This document shows positions 16,272 to 25,611 of a stretch of DNA of 49,618 bases, in pieces; within the stretch, counting starts at the first letter, position 1; every line of letters begins with the position of its first letter. Position numbers and translations under genes: made by a program. This DNA is from an uncultured Kiritimatiellota bacterium (lineage in GTDB: Bacteria > Verrucomicrobiota > Kiritimatiellia > RFP12 > UBA1067), in the NCBI GenBank assembly GCA_934635385.1, contig CAKTZI010000027.1, positions 1 to 49,618 of the forward strand, read 5' to 3'. The notes below the pieces were generated by a model. The model was not told the DNA's origin. It was given only the letters and a program-made list of their open reading frames with translations, and ran no database searches.

Positions 16272-18710
16272 ATGAAAACGAATCCGACGCAACTGAACTT
16301 CCGCACCTCTAGGGGGGGGGGGGGGGGCATGAAGTCTCTGGCTTTTGCCCTTGCCGCCGGGATGGCGGCGACCGCGTTTTCCGCCGAATGGAAGATTCCG
16401 GCGGGCGACCTTGACGCGCTCGCCAACGCCTTTGCGAACTGCGCGTCCGGCGATGTCGTCACGCTCGCGAAGGGCGCGTATGACTTCTCGGCGCGCCCGG
16501 ACGCCTTCATGTCCGTCAACGGCAGCACCGCGCATCCGACGGTCATCACGAACCGTCTTCAGCTCTCGAAGTCGAATGTCACCCTGCGCGGCGAACCCGG
16601 TGCGGCACGTGAGGAGGTCGTCATCAATGGCGGCGGCGAAGGATATCGGCTTCTCTACATCAATGGCGTCTCGCAGGCGGGGCTCGTCGTCTCGAACCTC
16701 ACGCTGTGCAACTTCGGTGCCGGGTACAAGGTCGACGGTTTGGGAGATACGCCCGAATATCGCGGCTCGGTCATCAATGCGACGGCGCAGGCCATTCGGA
16801 TTGACGGTTGCGTGATCCGCGACTGCAAGGCGGGGCAGGCGGCTCTGTACGGGACGGGTCTCGTCTGTACGGACACGCTGCTGACCAACTGCGTCTCGGC
16901 GACCTATTCGGGCGCGGCCGAGGGCGGAACGTTCTTCGACTGCCGATTCGTCGGCAACGTCAGCGAGACGGGGGGCGGCGGCGCGGCCTCGCGCATCAGC
17001 GCGTCCAACTGCTGGTTCGAGGCGAACAGCGCCGTGTACGGTGGTGCGGTCAGCGGCGGGCAGACGGCCAATCTGTCGTCCACCGCCGAACTCACGCCGT
17101 GCGTGTTCATGGATTGCGTCTTCACGAACAATGTCGCGACATCGACGGTGGACAAGTTCGGCGGCGGCGCCTACGTCAGCGGACGGTACGATCCGACGAC
17201 GAAGCGAGCGGTGGGCGATGTCCTGCGACGCTGCCGTTTTGCGGACAACACGTCGCGGCAGGGCGGCGCCGTCTTCGCAGGGGCGGCCGTTTCGCCGAAA
17301 GCGACCGACAAGATCTTTCCGGCTGTCTTCGAGACCTGCACGTTCGAGGGCAATGCGGCGACCGTGCGCGGCGGTGCCGCGTTTGAATACAACTACCTTC
17401 TCCTGTCCGCCGATGCCTCGGCTGACCGAGGCCTCCTGCTCTCGAACTGCACGTTCCGTGCCAATGCGGTGACGTCTGGCGACAGCGGCGGAACGCATAC
17501 GGAGGCGGCGGGTTTCGCGAAAGTCCAGGGCGGTGGCGCGACATTCGGCGCGACCGTCATCGATTCGACGTTCACCGAAAACCATGCGAAGTTCTTCGGC
17601 GGTGCGGTCTTCGGCGGACGCTTCGCGGGCTGCACCTTCTCCAGCAACTGGACGGAGACGGTCGGCGTGAACTATGGTGGCGGCGTCGGCTACCGCGTCG
17701 AGTCCGCCTCGAACTGCACATTTGTCGCGAACGGCGCGAACCTGGCGCGCGTGTCCGGGGCGATCCTGCTCAACGCCGGCACGGTTTGCGATTCGGTGTT
17801 TCGCGACAACATCTGCACGAATCAGGGCTTCGGCCTCGTCACGGCGTCGCTGCCGGGGCTTGCGCTCTACGACTGCGTCTTCACGAACTCGCCGAACAAC
17901 CGCAGCGGCGCGACGGTCGACAACGTGTGCACCACGGCGCGCGCAAGGCTGGCGCGCTGCCGGTTCTACGACAACCTGAATCCGGCCTACGACGTGGCGG
18001 ACGGCGACGGGAAGATCAACGTCTGGTCGGCGCGCGACTGCGATGCCGAAGACTGCCTCTTCACGGACGGCGCGCTGGCTTCGTCGACTGTGGGCGCGAG
18101 CGCGACGCGCTGTGTCTTCGCGGACATCACGCCGGTGCGAGGCGTCGTCTTTGACTGCGGCAAGGCGACTGTTGCGCTCACGAACTGTCTCGTCCGCAAC
18201 TGCACGTCGCCCGCGAATGCCTACCTGTTCAAGGGAGTCGATCTCGTGAACTGCACGGTGGTGAGCAATGTCTACGGACGAAACGGATTCGCCGGATCGT
18301 GTCGGCTCGTGAACAGCCTCTTGGTCGGGAATCAGGCGGCTGACGGCACGTCGTCCGATCTCCACCACCGCGTGAACGACGACTCGCAGCTGACGATCCG
18401 CGCGTGCGTCTACGGTGTCAACAGCCAGCCGGACGACGCGATGTCGTTCGCCGACGCGGGCGACAGCCTTGCGCTCGGCAGCCGGCGTCCGGGCTTCAAC
18501 GCCGGCAAGCGTCCGGAGCTGCCCTACTACTCGCTGCGCCGTGCGTCACCGGCGCGGCGGAAGGGCGCGGACGCCGCCGCGTTCGCGGGGACGACCGACC
18601 TTGCGGGCAACCCGCGCGTGCACGGTGACGACACCGGCTCGTACACGCTCGACGTCGGCTGCTACGAGTGCTGGATGCCGGAGACCGGGACGCTCCTGAT
18701 TCTCAGATAA
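16272..18710 (+). CDS. Pmp-like right-handed beta-helix surface protein, poly-G phase-variable candidate
   Basis: 812 codons from ATG 16272, which has AAGGAG 6 nt upstream. A run of 16 G follows the first 13 codons, then a second ATG (16329) begins an ordinary signal peptide (MKSLAFALAAGMAATAFSA). As assembled the two starts are in frame. The mature protein is a beta-helix built of FxxN and GGA-type repeats (FEANSAVYGGAV, FADNTSRQGGAVF, FEGNAATVRGGAAF, FTENHAKFFGGAVF), the repeat style of chlamydial polymorphic membrane proteins. No C-terminal beta-barrel is visible; the protein ends GTLLILR. Sits between two hydrolase genes, suggesting glycan binding or surface attachment. Confidence 0.8.
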   Translation: MKTNPTQLNFRTSRGGGGGMKSLAFALAAGMAATAFSAEWKIPAGDLDALANAFANCASGDVVTLAKGAYDFSARPDAFMSVNGSTAHPTVITNRLQLSKSNVTLRGEPGAAREEVVINGGGEGYRLLYINGVSQAGLVVSNLTLCNFGAGYKVDGLGDTPEYRGSVINATAQAIRIDGCVIRDCKAGQAALYGTGLVCTDTLLTNCVSATYSGAAEGGTFFDCRFVGNVSETGGGGAASRISASNCWFEANSAVYGGAVSGGQTANLSSTAELTPCVFMDCVFTNNVATSTVDKFGGGAYVSGRYDPTTKRAVGDVLRRCRFADNTSRQGGAVFAGAAVSPKATDKIFPAVFETCTFEGNAATVRGGAAFEYNYLLLSADASADRGLLLSNCTFRANAVTSGDSGGTHTEAAGFAKVQGGGATFGATVIDSTFTENHAKFFGGAVFGGRFAGCTFSSNWTETVGVNYGGGVGYRVESASNCTFVANGANLARVSGAILLNAGTVCDSVFRDNICTNQGFGLVTASLPGLALYDCVFTNSPNNRSGATVDNVCTTARARLARCRFYDNLNPAYDVADGDGKINVWSARDCDAEDCLFTDGALASSTVGASATRCVFADITPVRGVVFDCGKATVALTNCLVRNCTSPANAYLFKGVDLVNCTVVSNVYGRNGFAGSCRLVNSLLVGNQAADGTSSDLHHRVNDDSQLTIRACVYGVNSQPDDAMSFADAGDSLALGSRRPGFNAGKRPELPYYSLRRASPARRKGADAAAFAGTTDLAGNPRVHGDDTGSYTLDVGCYECWMPETGTLLILR
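16312..16327 (+). repeat. Homopolymer tract of 16 G
   Basis: Sixteen consecutive G between start codon 16272 and the signal peptide starting at 16329. In-frame only at this length modulo 3. Such tracts slip readily, so expression or the protein N-terminus is expected to vary between cells. Tract length may also be misassembled. Confidence 0.9.
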
Positions 18711-18728
18711 GGCAAGAAGGAAAGGACG

Positions 18729-21700
18729 ATGATGCGATTGAAGGGAGTCGTGACGGCGGCGTTCGCCGTCGGGCTGGCGGCGGGCGCCGAGGCCGCCTGG
18801 ATCAAGGAGGAGCAGCTCTGGCGGATGGACTTCTCGCCGGAGTCGATGAAGCCGTTCGAGAAGAGCCTCATTCAGGGGAACAGCTACGCGCCGGACGAGG
18901 GCGTCGACGGCGCGCTGCACTGTCTCTCGACGAACAACGTCGGCACGCGCAACTTCGGCATGCCGCTTGACGTGAAGAAGATCGCGGGGCCGATTCTCGT
19001 CGAGGCGCGCGTGAAGGGCGTCGGCGTCGAGCGCGGCGAACGGCACTTCGCCGGGCCGAACCTGATGATCCACTACTTCGACCCGACGGTGAAGAAGGCT
19101 CGCAAGCGGAACGCCTGGCGCAAGCTCGCCTCCGAGTTCGGCACGTTCGACTGGAAGACGTGGTCGCTCGTGGACGTCATTCCGCCGAACGTCTCGAACC
19201 TCGCGATGGTCGTCACGCTGCAGGGCTGCCGCGGCGAGCTCTGGGTGGACGACATCACGATCTGGCGCGCGCGCGAGGTGCCGGACGACGCGGTGCGCCC
19301 CCCGGCGTCGAACCCGGCGGCGGACGCGATTCCGCGCGGCCTCTGGGCGGGCCGTGTGCGCCCGGACGCGCGGCGCGGCGTCATGAGCGGGCGCGACCTC
19401 TCGGAGGACGCGTTCCGCACGCTGTGGGACTGGGGGGCGAACCTCATCCGCCTCCAGATCTCCGTCCCGCCCAAGGGGATCGAGACGGACGAGGACTACT
19501 TGCTGGCGCTCTCCAACCGGCTGAACGGGACGGCCGTCCACCTCGACCGCTGCCGCCGCTACGGGCTCAAGGCGTGCCTCGACCTGCACGGCGGGCCGCG
19601 CACGGAGAAGACCAAGCACGCCGCGAACGTCGTGCCGGAGGGCTACGACACGGCGCTCCTCCGGCGCGCGTGGCGGATGATCGCGACGCGCTTCCGGGGC
19701 GACCCCGCCGTCTACGGCTACGACATCCTCAACGAGCCGTCCTGCTCGGCGCAGACGTGGCGGCGCGTCTTCGAGGAGACCGTCGCCGAGATCCGCACGG
19801 TCGACGCGACGACGCCCGTCATCACCGAGTCGCTCGTCACGTACTACCCGCCGGAGATGAACGTCATCTACTCGCCGCACTTCTACACGCCGCACTGCCT
19901 CACGCACTACGGCGTCGGTACGCAGTGGAAGGTCCGCTGGTCGTACCTCAACTACATCAACGGCGTGTGGTGGGACAGAGACCAGCTCCGCGTGGCGATG
20001 AAGGACGTCATCGACTTCTCGCTCGCCCACCCCGACGCGCGCGTCTACATCGGCGAGTTCAGCTGCATCTCGTGGGTGAGGAACGCGGACGCCTACCTCA
20101 GCGACTGCATCGAGCTTTTCGAGGAGTACGGCTGGGACTGGACGTACCACGCCTTCCGCGAGTGGCCGCCGTGGGACGTCGAGAAGGAGCCGGACGAACT
20201 CTACGACACCGACCCGTCGCACATCCGCCCGGCGAAGGGCGACACGGCGCGCAAGCGCGCGCTGCTGAAGGGCCTCCGCCGGGGCCGTGGGACGGAAGCG
20301 TCCGCAGACGAGATCAACGTGCGCGACTACGGCGCGTGCGGCGACGGCGTCACGAAGGACACGGCGGCGATTCAGCGAGCAATCGACGCCGCTGCTGCGG
20401 CAGGCGGCGGCACGGTGACCGTGCCGCGCGGCGAATATCTCATCGGCACGGTTCTCCTGAAAAGCAATGTCCGCCTGAACCTCTGCGAAGGCTCCGTCCT
20501 GAAGGGATCGCCGAATCTCGGCGACTATCTGGAGGACGAGCGCAGCCTCGCCAAGTACTATGCGCTCGTCGGCGCGATTGCCGCGACGAACGTCGCGATC
20601 GTCGGACGTGGCGTGATTGACGGTCAAGGCCATCTCTTTCCGCGCGAGAAGCGCGACGCGCAGGGACAGCTCTCGCTGGGCGAGAAGGAAAAGCGGAACC
20701 TGCGCATTCGGACGGTCGTGTTCTACCGCTCGCGCGACATCGTGATGGAAGACGTCTCCATTGTCCGCGCGTGCCGCTGGACGGTCTTCTTCCGGGAATG
20801 CGAAAACGTGACCTGCCGGCGGCTGACGCTTGACTGCTTCGCGCAGCCGAATTCCGACGGACTCGACATCGAGGCGAAGCACGTCCTGATCGAGGACTGT
20901 GACATCCACTGCGACGACGACGCGATCTGCCTCAAGAGCCACAATCCCGATTTCGTCGTCGAGGACGTCGAGGTGCGCAACTGCCGTCTCGCATCGACTT
21001 GCAACCTGATCAAGCTCGGCACGGCCTCGTATGGCGGATTCCGCGACGTCCGCATCCACCATTGCGAGATCGTTCCTCCGCGCGCAAGTCTGCGGGAGAC
21101 CGACCTTCAGGATTCGCGCGGATTCCGAAAGATTGCAGACCGCCTGAACCCGGACGTTCTGGGCGGCTGGCGGCTCGTTCCGTGCGTGCCGGGCGCCGAT
21201 GCGGGCTTGACAGGAATCTCCGGCATCGCCCTGCAGGCCGTTGACGGGGGCTTCATCGAGAAAGTCCACATCCACGACATCACGATGAAGGGCGTTCTGA
21301 CGCCGATCACGATTCGCCTTGGCCGTCGGCATCGGCATCCGTCGGGGCGTCCGGGGTTCATTCGCGACATCCTCATCGAGAACATCGTCGGCGAGGCCTC
21401 CAGCCGGATCGCGAATTCCATCACGGGCGTTCCGGGGCTGCGTCCGCGTGACATCACGATTCGGAATGTCCGCCTCCGCCAGAAGGGCGGCGGGACGCTA
21501 CAAGATCTTGAGTATCCGATCCCCGAAGTCGAGACGGCCTACCCAGAGAACACGATGTACGACTTTCAGGCGCTGCCGGCCTGGGGCTTCTACCTGCGCC
21601 ATGCGGACAACGTCCGTTTCGAGAACGTGGAGTTTGAACTGGACGGCGCGGATGCGCGCGGCTGTTATGTCAAGGACGACTGCACGGGCATCTCCTTTGT

Positions 21701-22130
21701 CCGGCGCTATCCGCCGAAGGTCATCGCCCTGACGGCGGACGGACGGTATGCGCTGGACGCGACGGCGACAGACTACTTGCGCCACGGCGGACGCGCGTAT
21801 GTCGTGGCGGACACGAAGCCGTCGCGCGATGTCACGGACGCGGTTCGGAAGGGCGGACCGTTGCCGACGGGTGACAACGCCGTGGACGGGACGGCGCGGC
21901 TGAAGGTCGTCGCGCGCGAGCATGTCGTGCCGGGGACGATGAAGATCACGGCAGACCTGTCGGATGACGGACGAGAGGCGAAGGTTCGTGTCGCGTATGT
22001 CTCGTCCATTGCCGGGGCGGTTGTCCGAGGCTTCACGGTCAAGAATCCGCGCATCGGAACGGACACCGACCCGCAGCCCTACGAGTTGGAGGAACTGGGG
22101 GAGCAATTCACCTACGAGATTCGTCGGTGA
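18729..22130 (+). CDS. Secreted GH5-like / GH28 bimodular glycoside hydrolase
   Basis: 1133 aa. Signal peptide at residues 1-23 (ends AGAEAA). A carbohydrate-binding-like region (about 25-185) precedes a GH5-like cellulase barrel (about 190-510) with E336 in DILNEPS and E443 in IGEFS. From about 527 (NVRDYGACGDGVTKDTAAIQ) a GH28 polygalacturonase-type beta-helix follows, with D710 in NSDGLD and D730/D731 in CDDDAICLKS. The usual GHG is replaced by GTASYGG. The last about 110 residues are an extra domain. Both modules keep their acidic residues, so both may act. ATG 18729 follows AAGGAAAGGACG, 18 nt after the Pmp-like gene. Confidence 0.85.
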   Translation: MMRLKGVVTAAFAVGLAAGAEAAWIKEEQLWRMDFSPESMKPFEKSLIQGNSYAPDEGVDGALHCLSTNNVGTRNFGMPLDVKKIAGPILVEARVKGVGVERGERHFAGPNLMIHYFDPTVKKARKRNAWRKLASEFGTFDWKTWSLVDVIPPNVSNLAMVVTLQGCRGELWVDDITIWRAREVPDDAVRPPASNPAADAIPRGLWAGRVRPDARRGVMSGRDLSEDAFRTLWDWGANLIRLQISVPPKGIETDEDYLLALSNRLNGTAVHLDRCRRYGLKACLDLHGGPRTEKTKHAANVVPEGYDTALLRRAWRMIATRFRGDPAVYGYDILNEPSCSAQTWRRVFEETVAEIRTVDATTPVITESLVTYYPPEMNVIYSPHFYTPHCLTHYGVGTQWKVRWSYLNYINGVWWDRDQLRVAMKDVIDFSLAHPDARVYIGEFSCISWVRNADAYLSDCIELFEEYGWDWTYHAFREWPPWDVEKEPDELYDTDPSHIRPAKGDTARKRALLKGLRRGRGTEASADEINVRDYGACGDGVTKDTAAIQRAIDAAAAAGGGTVTVPRGEYLIGTVLLKSNVRLNLCEGSVLKGSPNLGDYLEDERSLAKYYALVGAIAATNVAIVGRGVIDGQGHLFPREKRDAQGQLSLGEKEKRNLRIRTVVFYRSRDIVMEDVSIVRACRWTVFFRECENVTCRRLTLDCFAQPNSDGLDIEAKHVLIEDCDIHCDDDAICLKSHNPDFVVEDVEVRNCRLASTCNLIKLGTASYGGFRDVRIHHCEIVPPRASLRETDLQDSRGFRKIADRLNPDVLGGWRLVPCVPGADAGLTGISGIALQAVDGGFIEKVHIHDITMKGVLTPITIRLGRRHRHPSGRPGFIRDILIENIVGEASSRIANSITGVPGLRPRDITIRNVRLRQKGGGTLQDLEYPIPEVETAYPENTMYDFQALPAWGFYLRHADNVRFENVEFELDGADARGCYVKDDCTGISFVRRYPPKVIALTADGRYALDATATDYLRHGGRAYVVADTKPSRDVTDAVRKGGPLPTGDNAVDGTARLKVVAREHVVPGTMKITADLSDDGREAKVRVAYVSSIAGAVVRGFTVKNPRIGTDTDPQPYELEELGEQFTYEIRR

Positions 22131-22159
22131 AGAGTTTCTGTGGCGGGAAAGGCACGAGC

Positions 22160-24394
22160 ATGAGAACGAGCTATCTGCAGACGGCACTCGTCGGAATCTG
22201 GGCATGTGGTCTGGCGTGGTGCGGGACGGCGCGAGGCGATTGGCCGGTTCTGAAGACTTACGAGGGCGAGAACCTCGAACGGGTGAAGATGCCGCTCGGT
22301 GGAATCGGCACGGGCACGGTTTCGCTTTCGGGACGGGGTGCCCTCGTCGATTGGGAACTTGGCGGCACACCGAACAAGGGCTTCACGCCGAAGTTCGGAA
22401 ACTGGGCGCCGCATTTTGCCGTGCGCGTCGAGACGGCGGAAGGACGGAAGGTCGTCCGCATTCTGGAGGGGCCGGTTCCGCAGTCTGAATACGAGGGACC
22501 GCAGGGCGCGACGGCGCAGGGGGCGGGCTTCCTGCACGTGGATGCGGTCGTCTTCCGCGCGGCGTATCCGCTGGCGACGCTGTCGTTCCGAGACGTCGAG
22601 CTGCCGCTGGAGATTACTCTGGAAGCGATGAATCCCCTTGTTCCGCATGACGCCGACGCGAGCGGCATCCCGGCGGTACTGTTCCGCTGGCGTGTGCGCA
22701 GCCTCGCCGACGGGCCGCTGAAGGTCTCGCTCGCGGCTACGCTCGTGCGGATGGACGGCGTGGCGCTCGCGCTTGTCCTTCCCGATGGCATTGGAACGGT
22801 CACGGAGGCGGCTGCGATCCGCTGTCCGGGTTGGAACGTCTCGCTGGAGCGCTATTGGGAGCGCTTCGAGGCGGAGGGTGTTGTCGGCGACCTCGGTGCG
22901 GGCGAGCGTCTGTCGATTCCCGCGCGACAAAAGTGCGTCTCGTTTGAGCTTCAGCCCGGCGAGGCGAAGGAAATTCCCTTCGCGCTGGGCTGGCAGAAGG
23001 AGACGCGGCGGCTGTGGGACGCACGGAACGAGCGTCTGGGGACGCAGGACGGCGTGAACTATTATGCGACGAAGTTCCCGACGGCCGAGGCGGCCGCACG
23101 GCATCTTTTGGCGAACCTGTCCGCGCTGGAGGCGAAGACCGTTGCGTTCGTCCGCTCCGTTTTGGAGGTTGACGCGCCGGACGTCGTGAAGGAGGCGGCG
23201 CTCTTCAATCTTTCGACGCTGCGCACGGAAACGTGCTTTCGTCTCTCGGACGGGAACTTCTACGGCTGGGAGGGGTGCGGCGAGACGGTCGGGCTTTGTC
23301 CGGGGAACTGCACGCACGTCTGGGGCTATGAACACGCGCTCGTGGACATCTGGCCGGAACTGGCTCGGCGAATGCTGGACGTCTTCTTCGGCCCGGCCAT
23401 GGACGATCGCGGGCTCGTCATGTACCGCGTCGGGCTGCCATTGGAGACGGAGTCGCGCGTGAGCGATCTTGCAGCTGCCGACGGGCAGATGAATGGCATC
23501 GTCAAGGCGTATGAATACTGGCGGAAGACGCGAGATGACGCTTGGTTGCGGACTACGTGGCCGAGGATTCGCAAGGCGATTGCGGCGGCCTGGATGCCCA
23601 AGGGATGGGATGCCGATCGCGACGGCGTCATGGAGGGCTGCCAGCACAACACGATGGACGTCGAGTATTTCGGCCCCAATCCTCAGGTGCAGTTTCTCTA
23701 TCTGGCGGTGCTGGAGGCCGGCGCGGCGGTGGCGGACGCCGTGGGCGACGCGGCGTTCGCGCGCGACTGCCGGGCGCTGTCCGTGCGCGGAACGGCGTGG
23801 ACGGAGGCTAACCTCTTCAACGGCGAATACTACGAGCAGAAAGTCATGCCGGTCGCCCGGATCGAGGACGTGGCGTCGTCGCTGATCCAGCCGAAGCGGC
23901 GCGCACGCTTCAAGGCCGACCCGGACTTTCAGCTCGGCAAGGGCTGTCTCATTGATCAGCTGCTCGGCGACTTCTCGGCTCGTGCGGCGGGACTTGAGCC
24001 GGTCGCCGACCGCGCGCATGCGCGGATGACGCTGAAGACGATTCTCCGCCGCAACCGCAAGGGGAAGGGCGAGAAGCGGTTCAACCCGATGCGCAGCTTC
24101 GCGATGGACGACGAGGAGTCTCTCGTCATGGCGTGGTATCCGCCAGGTGCACGCCCGAAGGCGGCGTTTCCCTATTGCCGCGAGTCGATGACCGGCTTCG
24201 AGTACGTGGTCGCGGCGCTTCTGGCGTGGGACGGTGACCGCGCGGCGGCGGAGCGCGTCGTCCGAAACGTCCGCGATCGTTACGACGGGCGGAAGCGGAA
24301 TCCGTTCGACGAGGCCGAGTACGGGCACCACTACGTCCGCGCGCTCGCGGCCTGGAGCGTCCTCAAGGCATTCGCGGGCGAGTCGATGCCGTGA
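22160..24394 (+). CDS. Secreted GH116-like glycoside hydrolase
   Basis: 744 aa from ATG 22160, preceded by GGGAAAGG. An earlier in-frame GTG (22127) overlapping the previous stop would put 11 residues before the signal peptide. Features of the GH116/non-lysosomal-glucosylceramidase family: MPLGGIGTGTVSLSGRG near the N-terminus, ETCFRLSDGNFYGWEGCGE, NCTHVWGYEHAL, and QHNTMDVEYFGPNPQVQFLYL, followed by an (alpha/alpha)6-type C-terminal half. Retaining beta-glucosidase/xylosidase activity is typical; the substrate here is not fixed by the sequence. Last gene of the probable symporter operon. Confidence 0.85.
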   Translation: MRTSYLQTALVGIWACGLAWCGTARGDWPVLKTYEGENLERVKMPLGGIGTGTVSLSGRGALVDWELGGTPNKGFTPKFGNWAPHFAVRVETAEGRKVVRILEGPVPQSEYEGPQGATAQGAGFLHVDAVVFRAAYPLATLSFRDVELPLEITLEAMNPLVPHDADASGIPAVLFRWRVRSLADGPLKVSLAATLVRMDGVALALVLPDGIGTVTEAAAIRCPGWNVSLERYWERFEAEGVVGDLGAGERLSIPARQKCVSFELQPGEAKEIPFALGWQKETRRLWDARNERLGTQDGVNYYATKFPTAEAAARHLLANLSALEAKTVAFVRSVLEVDAPDVVKEAALFNLSTLRTETCFRLSDGNFYGWEGCGETVGLCPGNCTHVWGYEHALVDIWPELARRMLDVFFGPAMDDRGLVMYRVGLPLETESRVSDLAAADGQMNGIVKAYEYWRKTRDDAWLRTTWPRIRKAIAAAWMPKGWDADRDGVMEGCQHNTMDVEYFGPNPQVQFLYLAVLEAGAAVADAVGDAAFARDCRALSVRGTAWTEANLFNGEYYEQKVMPVARIEDVASSLIQPKRRARFKADPDFQLGKGCLIDQLLGDFSARAAGLEPVADRAHARMTLKTILRRNRKGKGEKRFNPMRSFAMDDEESLVMAWYPPGARPKAAFPYCRESMTGFEYVVAALLAWDGDRAAAERVVRNVRDRYDGRKRNPFDEAEYGHHYVRALAAWSVLKAFAGESMP

Positions 24395-24448
24395 GGCCGA
24401 AAGTGCGGCTTAGTTCGCAAAGGGCGGGTTGCGTGGTATGGCGGGATT
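24395..24448. other. Gap after the operon; short GCCG/CGGC inverted repeat only
   Basis: A weak GCCG-aaagtg-CGGC stem is present at about 24397-24410 with no T-run, so it is not called as an intrinsic terminator. Base composition falls towards A/T from here into the next two genes. Confidence 0.35.
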
Positions 24449-24457
24449 TGGTATCAT
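24449..24457 (+). promoter_or_regulatory. Extended -10 promoter of the DUF3990 module
   Basis: TGG-TATCAT with hexamer 24452-24457, 9 nt before ATG 24467. Separate promoter for the two-gene module, again in the leaderless arrangement. Confidence 0.6.
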
Positions 24458-24466
24458 ACATTGCAA

Positions 24467-25138
24467 ATGTCTATGTTGAAGCGGCTCTATCATGGCAGTC
24501 AGAACGCGGAAGTCAAGCCCGAATATGGGCTTGGCAACGTGCGCCATGATTTTGGCAAGGGCTTTTACATGACCGATTCGCCTGAACTGGCCAGTGAATG
24601 GGCTGTTTACCGTCCGAAGTCGCAAGACGGATGGGTTCACGCTTTCGATTTGGACTTGAACGGCCTCAATGTCCTGGACTTCCGACATACGGACAAAGTG
24701 TTTGCTTGGGTGGCTGAACTGATGAAGCATCGAGATGCCGACGAATCTGCGGCCTACCGTCGGCGGGCTCCGTCTTTTATCGAGAAATTTGGCATCGATA
24801 CGGGAGCATGCGATGTGCAGGTCGGATGGCGCGCCGATGCCTCCTATTTCTACATTGTCAAGGCTTTTGTGCGGGACGAGGTTGATGCCGATTGTCTGCC
24901 CGACCTTCTGAAACTGGGCGGGTTTGGCGTTCAGTGCGTCGTCAAGTCTCCGAAGGCCTATGCGCAATTGCGGTCATTGCCTGAACTTCGCCAATCGGTT
25001 CGCTTTGCCGAACATCATGAGTCGTATGAAATGCGGGATGGTGCGGCACGTACGAAAATGCGTGAATTGATTGCCGATCCGTCCTTTAATCGCTTGGAGC
25101 GACTGTTCTCAGATCTTGTCCGGGAGGTTCGCCAATGA
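24467..25138 (+). CDS. DUF3990 protein, ADP-ribosyltransferase-like, probable toxin
   Basis: 223 aa. The N-terminus MLKRLYHGSQ...FGKGFYMTDSPELASEWA carries the two signatures of the ART-like DUF3990 family (YHGS, then FGxGFYxT). Proteins of this fold transfer ADP-ribose from NAD and are often toxins or phage-defence effectors. ATG 24467 was chosen (9 nt after the -10); ATG 24473 or TTG 24461 are alternatives. Codon choice is visibly less G/C-biased than in flanking genes, suggesting acquisition. The stop overlaps the next start (ATGA), a tight toxin/antitoxin-like pair. Toxicity is inferred, not shown. Confidence 0.7.
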   Translation: MSMLKRLYHGSQNAEVKPEYGLGNVRHDFGKGFYMTDSPELASEWAVYRPKSQDGWVHAFDLDLNGLNVLDFRHTDKVFAWVAELMKHRDADESAAYRRRAPSFIEKFGIDTGACDVQVGWRADASYFYIVKAFVRDEVDADCLPDLLKLGGFGVQCVVKSPKAYAQLRSLPELRQSVRFAEHHESYEMRDGAARTKMRELIADPSFNRLERLFSDLVREVRQ

Positions 25139-25611
25139 CGCATCCATACGACGCTTCCTACCTTCAGGAGATTGCAGAGACACAAGGGGCGCTCTTTGAA
25201 CGGTTGCAAGATGTCGCCCCTGCGGTGGATGGAATTGACTTCGTGCGCACGTACATGAAAAGCCAGACGCGTGCGTACCTTGACCAGGGTGATGTCTATT
25301 TGGCGACATTGGGGCCAACGGGACTGATGGACTACTATCGGCGCGAAGAGCCGACGGTGCTGAAGTCGGGAGCGCCCTTAAGAGGTTTCGCGCCGAATTG
25401 GATGGGGCAGTTCTATGCCCGGTACCAGTGGCAGACCGGCATGCGGAGTCGCGATGTGGTTGAACAGGTGCCGCCTGAATGGCTGGCGACCACCTATCAA
25501 GGCCTTCATGATCTCGATCTTCCCCTTGCCGTCAATAAAGTCGCTGCGGAAATGAAACAGAGCGTTTTTGGGGACAGGCCCCGTTCACGTGATTCAAATG
25601 AACGATCATAA
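25135..25611 (+). CDS. Partner of the DUF3990 protein, possible antitoxin
   Basis: 158 aa. Family form is YLQEIAETQGALFERL..., a middle region with GPTGLMDYY, then PNWMGQFYARYQWQTG and YQGLHDLDLPLAVNKV. This resembles small proteins seen next to DUF3990-type genes in gut bacteria, where they are assumed to be the antitoxin or accessory gene. No DNA-binding motif was recognised. The last about 14 codons run through a GGGGACAGGCCCC word, so the original C-terminus may have been shorter or replaced. Lower-GC like its partner. Confidence 0.65.
   Translation: MTHPYDASYLQEIAETQGALFERLQDVAPAVDGIDFVRTYMKSQTRAYLDQGDVYLATLGPTGLMDYYRREEPTVLKSGAPLRGFAPNWMGQFYARYQWQTGMRSRDVVEQVPPEWLATTYQGLHDLDLPLAVNKVAAEMKQSVFGDRPRSRDSNERS
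25570..25582. repeat. Short GGGG/CCCC palindromic word at the 3' end of a gene
   Basis: Second copy of GGGGACAGGCCCC, again read as Gly-Asp-Arg-Pro. It is followed by the inverted pair GTTCA / TGAAC at 25584-25605 and marks the downstream edge of the low-GC module. Confidence 0.35.

Noticed and set aside
16206..18368. 720-codon minus-strand frame opposite the Pmp-like gene
   Set aside because: Arg/Val/Ala-rich shadow with no signal peptide or domain.
18670..18710. MPETG near the end of the Pmp-like protein as a sortase (LPxTG) signal
   Set aside because: Only about four hydrophobic residues follow, too short for a membrane stop; no sortase seen. The GTLLILR tail shared with another protein is the better signal.
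24397..24410. Terminator after the GH116-like gene
   Set aside because: 4-bp stem without a following T-run.
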